From: Histomonas meleagridis
Lineage: Eukaryota; Parabasalia; Tritrichomonadida; Dientamoebidae
Direction of reading: 5' to 3'
NCBI GenBank assembly: GCA_020186115.1
Contig: WSYJ01000157.1
Location: 806,001-870,000 of the forward strand
DNA length: 64,000 nucleotides
This document shows, piece after piece, positions 39,785-48,577 of the stretch (position 1 is the stretch's first letter; each line of letters starts with the position of its first letter). The notes beneath the pieces were generated by a model. That model had not been told where the DNA came from, did not search any database, and saw only the letters and a list, made by a program, of their open reading frames with translations. Both the position numbers and the translations under genes were made by a program.

Positions 39785-41767
39785 TTATATCTGACTTATA
39801 AATTTTTCTTCTTTGAAATCGTCTGCAAATGGATCTTCTTCGATATTTGAATTATTAATACCAACTGAAAATGTATTATCTATTTCATTAATTTTATCAT
39901 TGTTTATTATTACATCTTCAATATAAGAAATATAAAAGAAATTTGAATAATAAGTAAAATATTCTGGATAATATATAATTGTATAATTATAATATATAAA
40001 ATCAACATAAATATATTTAGTTCCAGATTCAATGAAAGTAACTGAATAAGATTTTAAGAACGTATAATAATAAATTGATAAAGTTTTTATATATGATAAA
40101 GAATAAGTTAAAGTAATAGTATTAACAAAAGTAAAATTCATTGAAAATGTATTAACATAAGTATTTGAATCAAAATTATTTTTTGATTTCGTAAATGTAT
40201 TCGATTTGATTAATGTATTACTAATTGTAAATGTATTTGAGTTAGCAAATGTGAGTGTTGGCGGGAGACATTCGTCAAGTGTTGTTCCCTTAGTAATTTC
40301 CATATTTCCAAATGTTTTATTTTGATATGTTTCTATTGTCATAACTCTTGTCGCATTTATAGTAACAAATGCATCATTTTGTATTTCTGGTGAAGTTTCT
40401 CCATTAAAATGAATACATTGAAGTGATGTACAATTAGCAAATGCAAATGAATTAATATATTGAACATTTTCATCAATAAAAATTCTTTCTAAATTATTAC
40501 AACTTGCAAAAGCATAATTCATAATAGAAATGACTGAATTCGGAATTGTAAATGTTTTACTTTTCATATTCGGATAACTAATGATTTGTGTAATTTCTTT
40601 ATCATATAAAACGCCATCATTTTCATAATTAGAATATTTAAAATTTTCTTCTGAAACATTAATAAATTGAAGATTTGTACATTCTAAAAATGGATATCCA
40701 ATTGAAGTAACAGAACTTGGTATATAAATATTCACAAGGTTTGTACATCCTCTTAATGCATCTGACCCAATATTTCGGACGCCTTCATATAATGTTATCG
40801 TTTCAAGTCCTGTACATTTATAAAATGCATAACCACTAATGGTATAACAACGAATTGTAATGTTATTTAATGAAATACATTCTGCAAATGCACCACCTCC
40901 AATTCCACTCATTAATTTATCAGGAAATTGGACATATTCTAGTTTTGTACATGATGCAAATGCTCTACTATTTATAATTTCAACTGACTCTCCAATTATT
41001 ACTGTTGTTAATAAAGGCCATTCTCTGAATGCATCACTTTCAATCTCGCCAACATCAATAATTATAACACGTTCTGTATCATTCATATAATCATTTGAAA
41101 AATCAATGGAATCAAATATTGTGAGTGTTTTTGTTGTTTCATGAAAAGATTGCTTTGTATTAACAAATAATATAATCATTAAAATCAAAAATATTTTGAA
41201 ATTTTGTTTATTTTTATCATAAATTAAATAACTTTTATAAAAATATTTAATAAATTGAAAAAGAATATTAAATATAATTAAAAATGAAATAATATATAAA
41301 TTATTAATTGTTGATTTAAATATGAAACAAAAGAAATTCCTCAATAAAATATAAAATATTTTGACTTTATTTATTATATAAATATCAAAATAAAATAGAA
41401 TTTTCTTCAAAGAATAAATAAAGTGATTTTTAAATTTAGAAGAAGAAGTTAATTCGAAACATTTTTTAAAGATAGAAAATAAATTGGTAAATAAATGAAT
41501 TAATAAATGATAATATTTATAACTTATTTTATGAATCTTTTCATATGAGAAAAATAAAATTTTGTTATTTGAATGATTTTTGTTATTATTGAACAGATAA
41601 TGAGGATATTCGTTATGGATCTGTTGATTTGCTGTTTCATTTTTGTTTTTGAAATTTATATATTTTATATTTTTATGAAAAATATTTTCATCATGAAATA
41701 TGTTGGAAATAAAGTCTATAAAACAAATGCTGAAAGTCATTAATAGATATATTTCATATTTTTTCAT
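39785..41767 (-). CDS. BspA-like leucine-rich-repeat surface protein without transmembrane helix
   Basis: ATG 41767 gives 660 residues starting MKKYEIYLLMTFSICFIDFI, a plausible signal peptide. The next ~180 residues are Asn/Lys/Phe/Tyr-rich with several hydrophobic stretches, then a second signal-like segment (KIFLILMIILFVNTKQS); a start at Met 41179 is an alternative. From there TpLRR/LRR_5 repeats of ~23 residues follow (AFASCTKLEYVQFPDKL, AFYKCTGLETITLYEG, AFASCNNLERIFIDENV). Next come TFGNMEITKG, a Ser/Thr/Asn stalk and a Tyr-rich region. The C-terminus NSNIEEDPFADDF resembles the cytosolic tail of BspA-like proteins, yet the expected transmembrane helix is absent. The family is implicated in host or bacterial adhesion. 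Confidence 0.75.
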   Translation of the reverse strand: MKKYEIYLLMTFSICFIDFISNIFHDENIFHKNIKYINFKNKNETANQQIHNEYPHYLFNNNKNHSNNKILFFSYEKIHKISYKYYHLLIHLFTNLFSIFKKCFELTSSSKFKNHFIYSLKKILFYFDIYIINKVKIFYILLRNFFCFIFKSTINNLYIISFLIIFNILFQFIKYFYKSYLIYDKNKQNFKIFLILMIILFVNTKQSFHETTKTLTIFDSIDFSNDYMNDTERVIIIDVGEIESDAFREWPLLTTVIIGESVEIINSRAFASCTKLEYVQFPDKLMSGIGGGAFAECISLNNITIRCYTISGYAFYKCTGLETITLYEGVRNIGSDALRGCTNLVNIYIPSSVTSIGYPFLECTNLQFINVSEENFKYSNYENDGVLYDKEITQIISYPNMKSKTFTIPNSVISIMNYAFASCNNLERIFIDENVQYINSFAFANCTSLQCIHFNGETSPEIQNDAFVTINATRVMTIETYQNKTFGNMEITKGTTLDECLPPTLTFANSNTFTISNTLIKSNTFTKSKNNFDSNTYVNTFSMNFTFVNTITLTYSLSYIKTLSIYYYTFLKSYSVTFIESGTKYIYVDFIYYNYTIIYYPEYFTYYSNFFYISYIEDVIINNDKINEIDNTFSVGINNSNIEEDPFADDFKEEKFISQI

Positions 41768-43091
41768 CAATTTGATGATTGGAATTGCAAGATATATTCT
41801 TGATTTTAACTCGAACAAAAAACCTTCAAATTTTCATCAAAAATGTATGAATCCTATTGTTTTCCATCTGAAATTGAAAGTGTCAACAAAAACTTAATCG
41901 ATACGAGTCATAATCAATGATAAGTGAGATGATAATGTTCTCATTTTTGCTTTTAACTTGATACAAAATATTCTTGTTTTCATATCAATTTTACACGCAA
42001 AACGATCAAAATCACTCAATACAACAATAATTCATAAACAATGAACATTTTTAATAAAAAATTACTTGTTGTTTTTTGATGACAGCTCCTTTCTTGTATC
42101 CAGCAGTATCTTAGAAGCGAATTATATGTCCAAACAAATCGATTTATTCAAAAAGAAAAAACAAATATATTTTCTCGATAAATGAACAACAACAAAAAAT
42201 GATTTTTTCATTTAGATTTATAAGCTATTTGATTATTTTAACAAACGCTTATCATCCTTGGTATTCTTAAGCTATTCCAAGTTTTTAATAATTTAATCTA
42301 ATTTTTATCAGTGTTTCATGCCTTTACGTTTTGGATAGAAACAACACAGCAGCAATTATACTTTATTTTTTAAAACAAATACATTAAAATTTTAATATCA
42401 TTTTGCAGAGGTTTTATTTGAATACTTTTCTTCAAATAGCTCGACAGGAACTTTGTTTTAATACAAAATGGCATTGAAATAAATTTGATATCTTAAAATT
42501 TCATAAGGTAGAAAGTAATTTGACACAAGGGGGTCATAAACTTTAACCAGTAGGGTGTGTTCATCGGGAGTGTGATATACAATGACTTAGGTAGAATTAA
42601 TAGTATGTTCAATAACACACATATGTTAAAAAATTAAATTGCACATAATTACAAACAAACTTAACTTGAGAAAACAACCAAAATTTAGATCCAATTATAA
42701 ATGAAAACAGTTTTCAATGGAGAAAATGTAATAAACATAAAGTCTGATACACATTTTTTCCTTTGTAAACCACACAATTTCCGACTAACGGTTGAAACCG
42801 ATTCATGAATCAACTGAGCGGACCGTTAAAATAACACGATACCATCACACTCAAAAAGTTGAACCGATACCACCAATTTTTATGTGAAACGTTACGACGT
42901 AACGACGGTTATTTTATTACCCTCGTAACGGCACAGCTGTCGTTAACCGTCTTTTTTACCGTTGGCAATGGTAAAATTTTATTTGCAAAACCGTTCTAAC
43001 AAAAGACCGAATACCCTCTCAAATTGGAACGTTATAAAAATATTTTGACATAACGTTTAGCATGGTTATATGAAACCTCAACGAGTGAAAA
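41768..43091. other. Long intergenic region with an AACGG/CCGTT cluster
   Basis: About 1.3 kb. The first kilobase is AT-rich and featureless. From 42785 to about 43075 the GC content rises and AACGG, AACGT or CCGTT sequences recur in both orientations, with two small inverted repeats: CGTTACGACGTAACG near 42890-42905 and TAACGGCACAGCTGTCGTTA at 42926-42945. It lies upstream of the BspA-like gene and downstream of the RhoGAP gene. It may be a regulatory cluster or a decayed element. Confidence 0.45.
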
Positions 43092-43826
43092 TCATTTGTG
43101 ATACTTCGATGTGACCTTGAGCGATTCAGCACCTCTCTTATGCTTCGGTACATGCTTGTTCCTGGTTTTGATGAAGCTTAATGAATCTCTATTTCTTCCT
43201 TTAGGTGATAATTCTGGTCGTGATCTAATGTTTACAGTTATTTCTTGGTTTTTAGATGCGGCAAGAGGCGTTACAAAATCTGTTTGCTCTTCGTTCATGA
43301 TCGCTTTAAGATTATCATAAAAGAATTGGAACGGAAATGATTTCTTAAGCTTTTTGTTGGATTGAGTGAGAGCAGTTACAAAACATGTAGATAAGTTTTT
43401 CATGTTCATGTGATTATGTTCTGAATCTTCAAGTACTTTGCTTAGGACGGAGAATACATATGCAAGTGACTTTCTTTTGGATTCTGGTAAATGGTCTACT
43501 ACAGCATAAATACTACCAATGTTGTGTGAAATGTAATACTTGTTAAAAACTTCAGGTTCGATTAATGGAACAGGCAAAGTTGATAACCATAATTTTAGGA
43601 ATGAAGCAGCATCAGCAACAGCCGTGTTCTGAGGGAAAATTGGTACGTGCTGTGCAAGCATTTCGTTTAGCTTCATAACTTTGACCTTGTTACCAGATAC
43701 ACGAAATATACCGACTGTTTTCGAGTTTTCTTTCAAAAAATTGCAGACAATCGGAAGGAACAACGGGACCTTTTCATCGTTGAGTGCAAGGAACTCGACA
43801 GGGACCTTGATGATTGTTCTAGTCAT
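43092..43826 (-). CDS. RhoGAP domain protein
   Basis: The 244-residue protein is essentially one RhoGAP domain, which speeds GTP hydrolysis by Rho-family GTPases. Residues ~8-190 show the family order: VPLFLPIVCNFLKE, then GIFRVSG with the catalytic arginine finger Arg42, then ADAASFLKLWLSTLPVPLI, then LAYVFSVLSKVL and MNMKNLSTCFVTAL. The last 50 residues are basic and Ser-rich, perhaps membrane- or regulator-binding. The start is the first Met, 31 bp after a GGTTACGG sequence on the plus strand. A Rho GTPase gene is present at the right edge of the window. No other domain was seen. Confidence 0.9.
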   Translation of the reverse strand: MTRTIIKVPVEFLALNDEKVPLFLPIVCNFLKENSKTVGIFRVSGNKVKVMKLNEMLAQHVPIFPQNTAVADAASFLKLWLSTLPVPLIEPEVFNKYYISHNIGSIYAVVDHLPESKRKSLAYVFSVLSKVLEDSEHNHMNMKNLSTCFVTALTQSNKKLKKSFPFQFFYDNLKAIMNEEQTDFVTPLAASKNQEITVNIRSRPELSPKGRNRDSLSFIKTRNKHVPKHKRGAESLKVTSKYHK

Positions 43827-44186
43827 GCTGCGATTTTGGAAATGCGGTTACGGTTTTTCATGATTGAAAAGTGTTTACACAACCCAATTTTGACTCGATA
43901 TTCATTTAATCTCGACTTTTTCTAATAGACATTTGACAGCGATTAAATTTGTGTGATTAAATCTTACAAGATTTAATTTCTGTAAACTTTTTATCACTTT
44001 TGAAAAGTGGCGTTGATCAAAAAAGTTTTTTGAGTCAGAAGGCAAAGAAAAAATAGAAATCTTTTACGAATGTCTTCTTGCTTTGGAATGAGAAGTTAAT
44101 TCGATTCTTTCATGTTGAAGTCATAACTTGGAACAATAACAATAAAATCTCAATTTTTTAAAAATCTTATTTCGACAAATACATTT
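43827..44186. other. Intergenic region
   Basis: About 360 bp between the RhoGAP start and the end of the NT-C2 gene; nothing recognised. Confidence 0.5.
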
Positions 44187-46130
44187 TTACTCGCTAGTGT
44201 AAGCATTTAAAAATGGAAAACTTTGTCCCATTTGGATATCAACTTTCTTCTCTCTCCAATTATCAAGCATGAGATCTTTCAAATCATCCAAAGAGATCAT
44301 CTTAAGCTTTGGCTCTTCTATCTTCTCTGGTGTGGCATCGTTTTCGCCCAGTTTAAACTCTTTAACGAACGAATCATATGAAACACGTTTTGGCATTACA
44401 TCATCAGGATTAAAGTTTTTCATTATGTATAAAAGGAGAGAAGGGCTAAGGTTAGGACAAATTTCGTTTTTCATTTTAGGGGTTGAAGCAATATTATGTA
44501 TCATCATAAAAGCACAGACACCTTCTCGAAGTAATGGTAACTCTATTCTTTCATCTGATATAAAGGCATTAACGAAGGAATTCCAAAGCATCGCATTTGT
44601 AAAATTGAATCGAGAAGGATTTTCAATTAATTTGTTAATTAGTTTAACCTCGGCAATACTCAAAAAGTAATTTGCAATGTATTCTACTATAGGATCTGGG
44701 AGTTTTAATGCTCCTTTGATACCATGGAGTAATTGTTTTGCATCTGATAGAAGGAAAATATTGTCAAATTTAGCAGTTGCAAACCTGTTGGCAATGCCTT
44801 CGAACTGGAGAAGAGAAGGACGGATAATTGCGTCAATTGATGTTTGAATAAATATCATAAGTCCATTAATAAAATCTGTATAAAGGTTACGGTCAAGGTT
44901 CTCTTTTTGAACAAGAACAACTAAAAGGATATATGTGAATAGTTTCTCTTGTTGGGTGCTTTTTTCGAGGAGCTTTGACTTTTCAATGCTCTCTGTGAAA
45001 AATTTCACAAAGGTTGTGATTTCATCGGGTTTATACAAACCGTTATCGAAAACGTGCGATGTAAGAATTGCTGAAAACAAAGGAAAGATGGCAGGCGGGA
45101 AATGGAACTTCCTTTCCTTATCAATAAAGGATGTAGCTGATACGGAAGGTGTTGCAAAAAGTGTTTGAAATAAAGCTAAGAGTTCAATCTTCTCTGGTTG
45201 GAAACTCCTCGGCTTTGGTTCCTCAGGTGGTTGCGTAGTTGATTCTGAAGAGCCAGGAAGACAACTTCGAATTTCTCCCACAATTTCGTTATTTGGATTT
45301 TCAATTGAAATTTTGACATTTTCACTGTCGCCTGTTGAGGCGCTTGTAGGTTGTATGTTTGGAGTTTGATTAGATTGATTTTCATTGGATGGTAATTTTG
45401 TATCATTTGTAACAGTAATGTGAAGATCAATAACACTACTATGACCAGATGAATCGTCTTTGCTTTTCCTTTTGTGTTTTTTGGCTTTTTTGTTGCTGCT
45501 TGTTTCCAAATCTAATTCTGGTTTAAATTCTTCAGGTCCTCGAACAACCCTCTTTCGTCTTACAATAGGTGGAGCAGTTTCTGGTATTTGAGGTTCCAAA
45601 TTTCCTTGGTTTGGAAGATCCCAATCTTTAAGAGGAGTTTTCATTTGATCCCTTGGAAGACCAATAAATGATAAATCTTTTTCATCTATTGATTGTGGTG
45701 TTTCTGATTTACCGATTTGATGGAATCTAAATGTTCCACAAAGAAATGGTGCAATGTCTTGTGCACTTTCCATTTCAATTACGTCTTTTATTGGCTTTTG
45801 TTCAACGTAATATTTTCCGACATCCACAGATAACTTTGCATATACTTTCTTCTTTTTTTTGTCAATTATTCTTGAAAGTTCAATTGCTACGATCTTAGGT
45901 CTAATTGTATTATTTTGTTGGTTAATAAAGATAAGGCAAGGGCATTCAAAGTATGATTCGAACACCAACTGAGTACTATTTGGTTTTTGTTGAACAGGAT
46001 CAGTTTCACCTTTCGAATCGCCACGTGTCCATCTTAATTGAAATACCCCATCCACCTTTTTTTTCAAATCGATAAAATGAAGGTTCCAATGAAGAATGCA
46101 AGGAACTTTTTTCCATTTCGACTGGAACAT
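44187..46130 (-). CDS. NT-C2 domain protein (EEIG1/EHBP1-type N-terminal C2)
   Basis: The frame opens with a GTG at 46145, but the first ATG is 46130 (MFQSKWKKVPCILHWNLHFI). The first ~150 residues match the NT-C2 domain: SKWKKVPCxLHWNLHFIDL, LRWTRGDSKGET, a middle strand, then VYAKLSVDVGKYY. NT-C2 domains bind membranes and occur in proteins that link endosomes or plasma membrane to the cytoskeleton. A disordered, Lys/Pro/Ser/Asn-rich linker follows (~160-310), then a helical C-terminal domain (~310-620) of unknown type, somewhat like a DIL/dilute-type module. The last residues (FPFLNAYTSE) are exposed. Function is unclear. Confidence 0.65.
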   Translation of the reverse strand: MFQSKWKKVPCILHWNLHFIDLKKKVDGVFQLRWTRGDSKGETDPVQQKPNSTQLVFESYFECPCLIFINQQNNTIRPKIVAIELSRIIDKKKKKVYAKLSVDVGKYYVEQKPIKDVIEMESAQDIAPFLCGTFRFHQIGKSETPQSIDEKDLSFIGLPRDQMKTPLKDWDLPNQGNLEPQIPETAPPIVRRKRVVRGPEEFKPELDLETSSNKKAKKHKRKSKDDSSGHSSVIDLHITVTNDTKLPSNENQSNQTPNIQPTSASTGDSENVKISIENPNNEIVGEIRSCLPGSSESTTQPPEEPKPRSFQPEKIELLALFQTLFATPSVSATSFIDKERKFHFPPAIFPLFSAILTSHVFDNGLYKPDEITTFVKFFTESIEKSKLLEKSTQQEKLFTYILLVVLVQKENLDRNLYTDFINGLMIFIQTSIDAIIRPSLLQFEGIANRFATAKFDNIFLLSDAKQLLHGIKGALKLPDPIVEYIANYFLSIAEVKLINKLIENPSRFNFTNAMLWNSFVNAFISDERIELPLLREGVCAFMMIHNIASTPKMKNEICPNLSPSLLLYIMKNFNPDDVMPKRVSYDSFVKEFKLGENDATPEKIEEPKLKMISLDDLKDLMLDNWREKKVDIQMGQSFPFLNAYTSE

Positions 46131-46262
46131 TTTTTGAGTATTCACTTTTTGAGTGCATTACGTTAATTTTTACATACATTGAAATTTTTAAACGTTTCGG
46201 CACAAAAATCACCTCACAGACGATAGCGGCATTCAATACAGAACAACGGTTTGTCTAATTTA

Positions 46263-47777
46263 TTATAACAAAGAATTGATATCGTTCACAATGTTCATAC
46301 ATGCTCTTTTGACGATTGAATAATTGGTTCTTCTTCGGTTCTCTTCTATACATTCGGAGATGGCATAATTTGAGGAGGCGACTTTTCGTATTTCTTTTTG
46401 TACTGAGTTTAACTTTATGTGTATGTTGTTTGACCTTAACGAAGATCTTTGCTCATTATATTTCGTTGCAAGCGCGTTATAATTCTTTCTTAAATGTAAT
46501 AGTTCTTGCTTTAAATGATCGCGTAAGTTCGTGAGTTGTTTCTTCTTGAGTTCTCCTTCTTCTCGAATGGAATCAACATCATTAAACGTCGGAAGTTCTT
46601 CTTCCATTTCTTTCATTTGTTTCTTCATGAGTTCAATCTCTTTTTCGATCTTTTGATCTACGTTTTGTAAGTTCGCAAGTTCTTCTCGTCGTTGAGCTAA
46701 TTGGATACTTAGTTGTTCTGTTGTCGCTTGCGCATCATGCATTTGGCGTTCTTTAATTTGAAGATCATTCTTTAACTGATTGTAATTCTCAGCACTCGGT
46801 AAATCTGATATACTTTGAAGGTCATTAGAAGAATTGGTAAGAATTTCAAACACTCGTTTTTGACACTCCGATAGATCGGTTTTGGCGGTTTCTATAGTCT
46901 GAGGGAAATTCTGGATGAAGTTGTTCATTTCCTTCTCTTTTTGGAGAAGCTTAAGATATTGTTGGCCTCGCTCAGTTTGAAGATCGCCTTCCCTTTCTTT
47001 GATCAGTTTGATTTGGTTTTGACTGTAGTTATACGATTTTTGTTCATCTTGGATTTCTTTTTCAAGATCTCCGATTTTCTTGGTGTAACTTTTGACCATT
47101 TCGAGAAGCTCTTCCCGTGATTTACCTTGTACTTCATTGTTTTGATTCCTAAGTTGTGAACATTGAGCTTCAAGGGAATCAATTTCATTTGCCATTTGTT
47201 TAAGAGCTGGTGATGTAGAACCTCGCATCATTTCTTGGACTTGTTGTTCTTGATCAACAACGAAAGATTCTAAATCTTTCTTTTCGCGGAATAATCTATT
47301 GATTTCTTGTTCACTGATGTTATTGGACTCTTCAAGTTCTTGGAGGCTTTGGTTCATTTCGTCAATAGAAATTCCGTTTTGAATACGATCTGAAAGAACA
47401 TTGTAATCAGATAAAACAGCTTCATTTTGTGAAATATCATTTCGTAGTTCTTCTACTTGTTGTTCTAACTCAGCTTGAATTGCTTGTCCACGTTTTCTTT
47501 GTTCAATTTCTTTGTCAAGTCTATCAATTTCCTTCATTGTGTCATTGATTTTATTTCTTAGTATCCCAATAAAGTACGACTTATCTGCAACTTGTCTATC
47601 ACCAGTATGTGTGTGTGCACTTGGGAGACCTTGTTTTGTCAATGGACGATTTACAACAGATATTCCACGACTTGGTGTAAATGCTTCACTTCCATTTCTA
47701 GTCCTTGTTGGTGGACGCATCCCAACAGGAACACCTGATGTAGGCGGCCGATAGGACGAAGGAGGGCGCTGACTCAT
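46263..47777 (-). CDS. IFT74: Intraflagellar transport protein IFT74
   Basis: The ATG at 47777 gives 504 residues. Residues 1-58 form a basic Pro/Arg/Ser-rich head (MSQRPPSSYRPPTSG), the tubulin-binding region of IFT74, followed by the diagnostic block NRPLTKQGL, then GDRQVADKSYFIGILRNKI (about 60-76), which matches RPxTQQGL and RQVxDKSYFLGLLRxKI. The rest is coiled coil, as expected for the IFT-B core subunit that pairs with IFT81. Length is a little shorter than the ~600 residues of animals. A longer version from TTG 47840 is not needed. The neighbouring DNAAF1 gene at 52 kb shows the organism builds motile flagella. Confidence 0.85.
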   Translation of the reverse strand: MSQRPPSSYRPPTSGVPVGMRPPTRTRNGSEAFTPSRGISVVNRPLTKQGLPSAHTHTGDRQVADKSYFIGILRNKINDTMKEIDRLDKEIEQRKRGQAIQAELEQQVEELRNDISQNEAVLSDYNVLSDRIQNGISIDEMNQSLQELEESNNISEQEINRLFREKKDLESFVVDQEQQVQEMMRGSTSPALKQMANEIDSLEAQCSQLRNQNNEVQGKSREELLEMVKSYTKKIGDLEKEIQDEQKSYNYSQNQIKLIKEREGDLQTERGQQYLKLLQKEKEMNNFIQNFPQTIETAKTDLSECQKRVFEILTNSSNDLQSISDLPSAENYNQLKNDLQIKERQMHDAQATTEQLSIQLAQRREELANLQNVDQKIEKEIELMKKQMKEMEEELPTFNDVDSIREEGELKKKQLTNLRDHLKQELLHLRKNYNALATKYNEQRSSLRSNNIHIKLNSVQKEIRKVASSNYAISECIEENRRRTNYSIVKRACMNIVNDINSLL

Positions 47778-48577
47778 TTCTATTGTTAAATAACGTTTTT
47801 GCTGTATCGTACTATTGAATAATGTCCTCAACAGTTTCAAGAGATTATGATTGCAAAATAGGCTTTATTTAACAAACAAATTTAAAATGTCATGCAGACC
47901 TATTTTTTGATCTTTCGTTTTTGTTACATGCATTTCTCATAAGTTACAAAGGGTGGAAAATAATTCTGTTATAACTTTGTATTCATTTTTGAAGAAAGAA
48001 GCTTCAAAGGATCCAACACCAGTTTTCGGCACAAGAATGCTCTGCCTTCCGTTTGACTAACAATTTTACTCCATCAACATTTATAAAACACGTGAAATAT
48101 TCCTCATAAGTTGGGATATATGTTTTGAAAATGTTTTATTTACGAGTTGTCTGACCACTGAATACCTTCCACCAAACAATAAATAACGTTAATTTTTTAT
48201 AGAAAATTTCTGCCATGTATTCAAAATATACATAAAGCTATGAAAAATTCACTTTTTGTTAAATTAGTATTTTTAGTGCTTCTGTTTTTTTGGGTAAAAA
48301 TTTTTGTGTTTTGCATATTGATTAGCAAACCAGTATTTTTGGCAATAAAGAAATTAAATTATATCTCCTGTTTTCTAATTATTATATTTGAAAATATTTG
48401 ATTGAAATGATATTTCGAATTTGTTTGTTTATGAAAGAAAAGGAACTAGAAAGAATATTTGCTTTTAGGTTGGTTTTATTTTAGGGAGTCCAATACAGCT
48501 GTGTTCCGAAAACATAATCTGCAACAATAAAGTTCTTTTTGGAAACAAAGTTTGTCAAAAAGATTCAGAGCAAAAAA
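47778..48577. other. Intergenic region between divergent genes
   Basis: About 800 bp; two divergent genes start at its ends. Some GC-richer islands (47985-48060) occur, but no element was recognised. Confidence 0.45.

Noticed and set aside
42553-43015. A larger hAT-like element with AGGGTGTG and ATACCCT ends
   Set aside because: The ends match for only about five bases and no flanking target duplication was found.
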